The notes beneath the pieces are model-generated. The model did not search any database and was not told where the DNA came from. It saw only the letters and a list, made by a program, of their open reading frames with translations. Position numbers and translations under genes: made by a program. A stretch of 9,101 bases of DNA from Lachnospiraceae bacterium. Its GTDB lineage: Bacteria; Bacillota; Clostridia; Lachnospirales; Lachnospiraceae. How positions within the stretch are numbered: the stretch's first letter is position 1; each line of letters opens with the position of its first letter. Below are positions 6,411 to 9,101 of the stretch, piece after piece. The stretch is taken from positions 1-9,101 of the forward strand of contig RYVZ01000012.1 of the NCBI GenBank assembly GCA_003979345.1, read 5' to 3'.

Positions 6411-8012
6411 ATGAAGCTTACTTTTATTGGAGCGGCACATGAGGTGACGGGAAGCTGTCATTTTCTGGAGGCGTGCGGGAAACGGATTTTGGTTGATTAC
6501 GGAATGGAGCAGGGTGTAAACGTATTTGAAAATGCAGAGCTGCCGGTAGAGGAGGCAATGATTGACTATGTGCTTCTGACACATGCGCATGTTGATCACT
6601 CGGGTCTGCTGCCGCTGTTATATGCGCGCGGTTTTCGCGGGCAGGTGTGGACAACGGAGGCGACTGCGGATCTTTGCAGCATCATGCTTCGCGACTGTGC
6701 CCACATTCAGATGCAGGAAGCGGAGTGGAAAAACCGTAAGGCGAAGCGCGCGACAAATGGGGAGCAGATACAGCCTCTTTATACGATGGAGGATGCGGAC
6801 GGCGTGATCAAATGCATCGTGCCATGCCGCTATGATGCGCGGATCGAACTTTGTGAGGGCATTGCGATCCGGTTTACGGATATCGGGCATCTGCTCGGTT
6901 CGGCGAGCATTGAAGTGTGGATCAATGAAAGAGGAAACGAGAAAAAGCTGGTCTTTTCAGGCGACGTCGGCAATAGCGACCAGCCGCTGCTCAAAGATCC
7001 GGCATATACGAGCGACGCGGATTATGTGATCATGGAGTCTACATATGGAGACCGCATACACAGTGCGGAACACCCCGATTATGTGCGTGAGCTTGCAGCA
7101 GTCTTAAAGGAGACGTTTGACAGAGGGGGCAATGTTGTCATTCCTTCATTTGCGGTGGGGCGCACGCAGGAAATGCTTTATTTTTTCAGGCAGATCAAAG
7201 CGGAAGGACTGGTCGAAGGATATCCCAATTTTCCGGTATATGTGGACAGTCCGCTTGCTGTTGAGGCGACCGGGATCTTCAACAAGAATATTGCAAGCTG
7301 CTTTGACGAAGAGGCGATGGAGATTGTCAAAAAAGGTATCAATCCGATTTCGTTTCCGGGTCTGAAGCTTTCCATCACGAGTGATGAATCAAAGCTGATC
7401 AATTTTGACGATACACCGAAGGTCATCATTTCAGCGTCGGGCATGTGTGAAGCGGGTCGTATCCGGCATCACTTAAAGCATAATTTGTGGCGTGAGGAAT
7501 GCACGGTGCTTTTTGTGGGGTATCAGGCGGTCGGGACGCTGGGGCGCATGCTGGTCGAAGGCATAAAAGAGGTGAAGCTGTTCGGCGAGACGATTGAGGT
7601 GAGGGCGAGAATCAAGGGGCTTGCGGGCATGAGCGGTCATGCGGATAAAAACGGACTGATCCGGTGGCTTGGCGGATTCGCGGAAAAACCGGCAAAACTG
7701 TTTCTTGTGCACGGGGAGGACAGCGTTGTAGAAGCATTTGCGGCGTGTCTGCGCAGTGAATACGGCTACGATGTCTATGCGCCTTACAGCGGGACGCGCT
7801 ACGATCTGGCTGAAAACCGTGTCGATTACGAGGCAGCACCCATCAGGCTTAAGAAAAAGAGTACGAGGAGCGAGTCGGATGTATTCTCGCGTCTTGTGGC
7901 GGCGGGACAGCGCCTGCTTGCTGTCATCCGCAAAAACGAGGGCGTTTCCAACAAAGACCTTGCAAAATTTGCCGATCAGATCGGGTCGCTTGCGGATAAA
8001 TGGGACCGTTAG
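6411..8012 (+). CDS. MBL-fold beta-CASP metallo-hydrolase, probable ribonuclease
   Basis: This 533-residue cytoplasmic zinc hydrolase belongs to the metallo-beta-lactamase superfamily with an inserted beta-CASP domain, the CPSF73-like group that cuts or trims RNA. Metal-binding motifs are complete: HAHVDH (58-63), GHLLGS (H160), GDVGN (D185) and a C-terminal LVHGE (H434). Beta-CASP landmarks include ESTYGD (209-214), the PSFAVGRTQE segment (245-254), SGMCEAGRIRHH (343-354) and GMSGHAD (406-412) in the RMMBL part. About 60 residues after the core (470-533) form a charged C-terminal extension of unknown role. ATG 6411 is preferred, with GGGGGA (6399-6404) 6 bases upstream; a TTG at 6405 would add two residues. 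It lies 70 bases after the SDR remnant with no terminator seen between them, so co-transcription is likely. The RNA substrate is not evident. Confidence 0.93.
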   Translation: MKLTFIGAAHEVTGSCHFLEACGKRILVDYGMEQGVNVFENAELPVEEAMIDYVLLTHAHVDHSGLLPLLYARGFRGQVWTTEATADLCSIMLRDCAHIQMQEAEWKNRKAKRATNGEQIQPLYTMEDADGVIKCIVPCRYDARIELCEGIAIRFTDIGHLLGSASIEVWINERGNEKKLVFSGDVGNSDQPLLKDPAYTSDADYVIMESTYGDRIHSAEHPDYVRELAAVLKETFDRGGNVVIPSFAVGRTQEMLYFFRQIKAEGLVEGYPNFPVYVDSPLAVEATGIFNKNIASCFDEEAMEIVKKGINPISFPGLKLSITSDESKLINFDDTPKVIISASGMCEAGRIRHHLKHNLWREECTVLFVGYQAVGTLGRMLVEGIKEVKLFGETIEVRARIKGLAGMSGHADKNGLIRWLGGFAEKPAKLFLVHGEDSVVEAFAACLRSEYGYDVYAPYSGTRYDLAENRVDYEAAPIRLKKKSTRSESDVFSRLVAAGQRLLAVIRKNEGVSNKDLAKFADQIGSLADKWDR

Positions 8013-8127
8013 GTTATGTCAGGTTAGAGGAGATAGGTTAAAAAAGTCTGATGACCTTATTTTTCAACCGGCAATTTGGGTCAGAGCCCCAAATATGCCC
8101 TGATTGCTGTCATCGCAGTAAACTGCT

Positions 8128-8157
8128 CTGACATGGAGGATTACTGTTAAAAATAAA
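8128..8157 (+). promoter_or_regulatory. Possible folA promoter
   Basis: CTGACA (8128-8133, 5 of 6 matches to the -35 consensus) is followed after 18 bases by AATAAA (8152-8157, 4 of 6 matches to TATAAT). Transcription would start near 8164, so the 8166-8183 hairpin would sit at the very 5' end of the mRNA. The -35 overlaps the GCTCTGA segment of the possible pseudoknot, so the two interpretations compete. Confidence 0.3.
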
Positions 8158-8165
8158 TTTTTCAC

Positions 8166-8183
8166 AGACGAGCTTGCTCGTCT
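8166..8183 (+). repeat. Perfect 8-bp hairpin upstream of folA
   Basis: AGACGAGC-TT-GCTCGTCT is a perfect inverted repeat with a 2-base centre. No T-run follows (TGCAAAT comes next), so it is not an intrinsic terminator. Its right half (CTTGCTC, 8173-8179) is also complementary to GAGCAAG at 8219-8225, giving an alternative pairing next to the folA Shine-Dalgarno sequence (8229-8234). Confidence 0.6.
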
Positions 8184-8243
8184 TGCAAATATTGTGCTTG
8201 CGCCCAAATTCGCGGACTGAGCAAGAATGGGGGACTTACATAG

Positions 8244-8753
8244 ATGAACATGATCGTTGCAGTGGACGAACACTGGGCAATCGGCAATAAAGGAAAGCTT
8301 TTGGTCAGCATTCCGAATGACCACAAGATGTTTCGTGAAATGACGACGGGGAAAGTGATCGTATACGGAAGGAAAACGCTGGCGACATTCCCTCAGGGAC
8401 AGCCGCTGCCCGGCAGGATCAATCTGATACTTTCGGCAAATCCCGGTCTGGCAGTAAAGGGAGCGAAGGTACTTCACAGCGGGGAGGAGCTGCTGGCGGA
8501 GCTGCAGGGATACGATGATGCGGACATCTTTATTGTCGGCGGTGAGAGTGTGTACCGTCTGATGCTGCCGTATTGCGATACGGTGCATGTGACAAAGATC
8601 GATCATGTTTATGCGGCTGATGCCTATTTTCCGAATCTGGATGAACTGCCGGAGTGGGAGATCACGGCGGATAGCGACGAGCAGACGTATTTTGATATAC
8701 CCTATACATTTTTGCGCTACGAGAGAAAAAAGAGCAGGCTGTCGGGAGGCTGA
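8244..8753 (+). CDS. folA: Dihydrofolate reductase
   Basis: This 169-residue protein is of normal length for bacterial DHFR, which reduces dihydrofolate to tetrahydrofolate with NADPH for thymidylate, purine and methionine synthesis. Visible motifs in order: IVAVDEHWAIGNKGKLL (4-20, substrate and Met20-loop region), IPNDHKMF with the catalytic acid D26, GRKTL (42-46, NADPH binding), PGRINLILS (56-64) and IFIVGGESVY (95-104, the GG cofactor turn). The residue before GRKT is Tyr (Y41), where many homologues have Met; this may be ordinary variation. GGGGGA (8229-8234) lies 9 bases before ATG 8244; a Met at codon 3 is a possible alternative start. No thymidylate synthase gene adjoins it. The next gene starts 41 bases downstream with no terminator between, so they may share a transcript. 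Confidence 0.97.
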   Translation: MNMIVAVDEHWAIGNKGKLLVSIPNDHKMFREMTTGKVIVYGRKTLATFPQGQPLPGRINLILSANPGLAVKGAKVLHSGEELLAELQGYDDADIFIVGGESVYRLMLPYCDTVHVTKIDHVYAADAYFPNLDELPEWEITADSDEQTYFDIPYTFLRYERKKSRLSGG

Positions 8754-8794
8754 TATCTTGGCCTGTGTGATAACAGAAAGGGTAAGGATCACAT

Positions 8795-9101
8795 ATGAGT
8801 TATTGTGGGAACTGTGGGACAGAACTGCCGGCCGGCGCGCGTTTTTGCGCCGCCTGCGGGACGCCGGTGCCGGCAGATCATGGCAGCATCATGAATGCCA
8901 TGCCATATCCGTCAGGAGGTCAGGGCGGTGTTCTATATCAGAATAAGCAGGCGGATGAGAATATGCCTGCTTATTCTCATCAATCTGTGTATGGGCATGG
9001 ATCGCAGATCCATGCGGGCAGTCAGATATATGGAAATGCTCAGCCGCCGTATGCGGGAGGTCAGGCGTATGGAGGAGGTCTGCCGCCGTATGCAGAAGGT
9101 C
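8795..9101 (+). CDS. Zinc-ribbon domain protein, N-terminal part (runs off window)
   Basis: An open frame of 102 codons starts at ATG 8795 and continues past the window end. TAAGGA (8783-8788) lies 6 bases upstream. Residues 3-23 form a zinc ribbon with two CxxC knuckles, YCGNCG (C4, C7) and FCAACG (C18, C21), a module found at the N-terminus of many small Firmicutes membrane or regulatory proteins. After it comes a low-complexity linker rich in Gly, Tyr, Gln, Pro and Ser. Near the end a 13-residue unit starts to repeat (PPYAGG, then PPYAEG). The rest of the protein, probably with the functional domain or a membrane segment, lies outside the window, so no function can be assigned. The linker-coding DNA contains strong inverted repeats, listed separately. 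Confidence 0.85.
   Translation, partial: MSYCGNCGTELPAGARFCAACGTPVPADHGSIMNAMPYPSGGQGGVLYQNKQADENMPAYSHQSVYGHGSQIHAGSQIYGNAQPPYAGGQAYGGGLPPYAEG
8940..8980. repeat. Two overlapping, mutually exclusive inverted repeats in the zinc-ribbon gene
   Basis: AGAATAAGCAGGC (8940-8952) and GCCTGCTTATTCT (8965-8977) are perfect 13-base complements around 12 bases. Within the same span ATGAGAATA (8955-8963) and TATTCTCAT (8972-8980) are perfect 9-base complements around 8 bases. They share the TATTCT segment, so only one stem can form at a time. Both lie in the coding sequence for the linker. Confidence 0.8.
8995..9015. repeat. 9-bp inverted repeat in the zinc-ribbon gene
   Basis: GCATGGATC (8995-9003) and GATCCATGC (9007-9015) pair perfectly around the 3-base loop GCA. 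It follows 14 bases after the preceding pair of inverted repeats and also lies in the linker-coding region. Confidence 0.8.
9043..9101 (+). repeat. 39-base coding repeat cut by the window end
   Basis: CCGCCGTATGCGGGAGGTC (from 9044) recurs as CCGCCGTATGCAGAAGGTC (from 9083), two mismatches in 19 bases, at a 39-base period. This encodes a PPYA(G/E)G unit every 13 residues. How many copies follow cannot be seen. Confidence 0.6.

Larger units (their letters stand above)
8013..8243. promoter_or_regulatory. Structured intergenic region / candidate folA leader
   Basis: No gene is seen here. It begins with three AGGTTA words (8011, 8021, 8035) and an imperfect AT-rich hairpin (8036-8069) that could weakly end the upstream transcript. 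A perfect hairpin follows, ATTTGGG (8074-8080) with CCCAAAT (8088-8094). Its 7-base loop TCAGAGC is fully complementary to GCTCTGA (8125-8131), a pseudoknot-type arrangement. AATTTGGG (8073-8080) can instead pair with CCCAAATT (8203-8210). A second perfect hairpin, AGACGAGC/GCTCGTCT (8166-8183), shares CTTGCTC with GAGCAAG (8219-8225), just before the folA ribosome binding site. This could be a regulatory leader or a dispersed intergenic repeat. It does not match the THF riboswitch pattern as I remember it. Confidence 0.45.

Noticed and set aside
8013..8243. Known THF riboswitch upstream of folA
   Set aside because: Structured and in a suitable place, but the paired segments and conserved words do not match the THF aptamer as I recall it, so only a candidate leader is reported.
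8064..8792. Long minus-strand open frame of 242 codons opposite folA
   Set aside because: It is antisense to the unmistakable folA frame and has no recognisable domain or credible start; its length reflects codon composition of the + strand gene.

Overview
The window reads as one end of a metagenome or draft-genome contig from a Gram-positive gut clostridium, most likely Lachnospiraceae. This is inference from: strong AAAGGAG/GGAGG ribosome binding sites, a tRNA gene without an encoded CCA, TTGACA/TATAAT-type promoters, moderate GC, and protein styles common in that family (membrane-anchored family-3 glycosidase with an acidic tail, multi-PAS HD-GYP protein, beta-CASP metallo-hydrolase of about 530 residues, zinc-ribbon protein with a low-complexity linker). 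No species call can be supported. The first 19 bases are exactly the Tn5/Nextera mosaic end, so they are library adapter and not genome.

Layout. 20-486 is an AT-rich non-coding stretch with three inverted repeats, leading into a membrane-anchored NagZ-type GH3 beta-N-acetylhexosaminidase (487-2247, +). That gene converges on a tRNA-Gly(GCC) gene (2383-2455, -), and the two share one bidirectional terminator (2343-2378). The tRNA promoter (-) and an extended -10 promoter (+) diverge in 2488-2576. The + promoter drives a soluble protein with about five PAS-like domains and a C-terminal HD-GYP cyclic-di-GMP phosphodiesterase domain (2660-5221). This overlaps by 8 bases a small protein that looks papain-like (5214-5900). 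Next is a 118-residue short-chain dehydrogenase remnant whose middle, including the catalytic Ser-Tyr-Lys part, is missing (5984-6340). It is followed by a complete MBL-fold beta-CASP RNA-processing-type hydrolase (6411-8012).

A 231-base gap (8013-8243) with nested complementary segments separates this from dihydrofolate reductase folA (8244-8753, +). A zinc-ribbon protein gene starts at 8795 and runs off the window end; its linker-coding region contains several strong inverted repeats.

Functionally this is mostly a housekeeping neighbourhood: cell-wall sugar turnover or salvage at the membrane, cyclic-di-GMP signalling, RNA processing, glycine decoding and folate reduction. The least explained parts are the internally deleted SDR, the papain-like partner of the HD-GYP protein, the structured folA leader and the hairpins inside the zinc-ribbon gene. 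No phage, insertion sequence, CRISPR array or clear novel defence system was seen.
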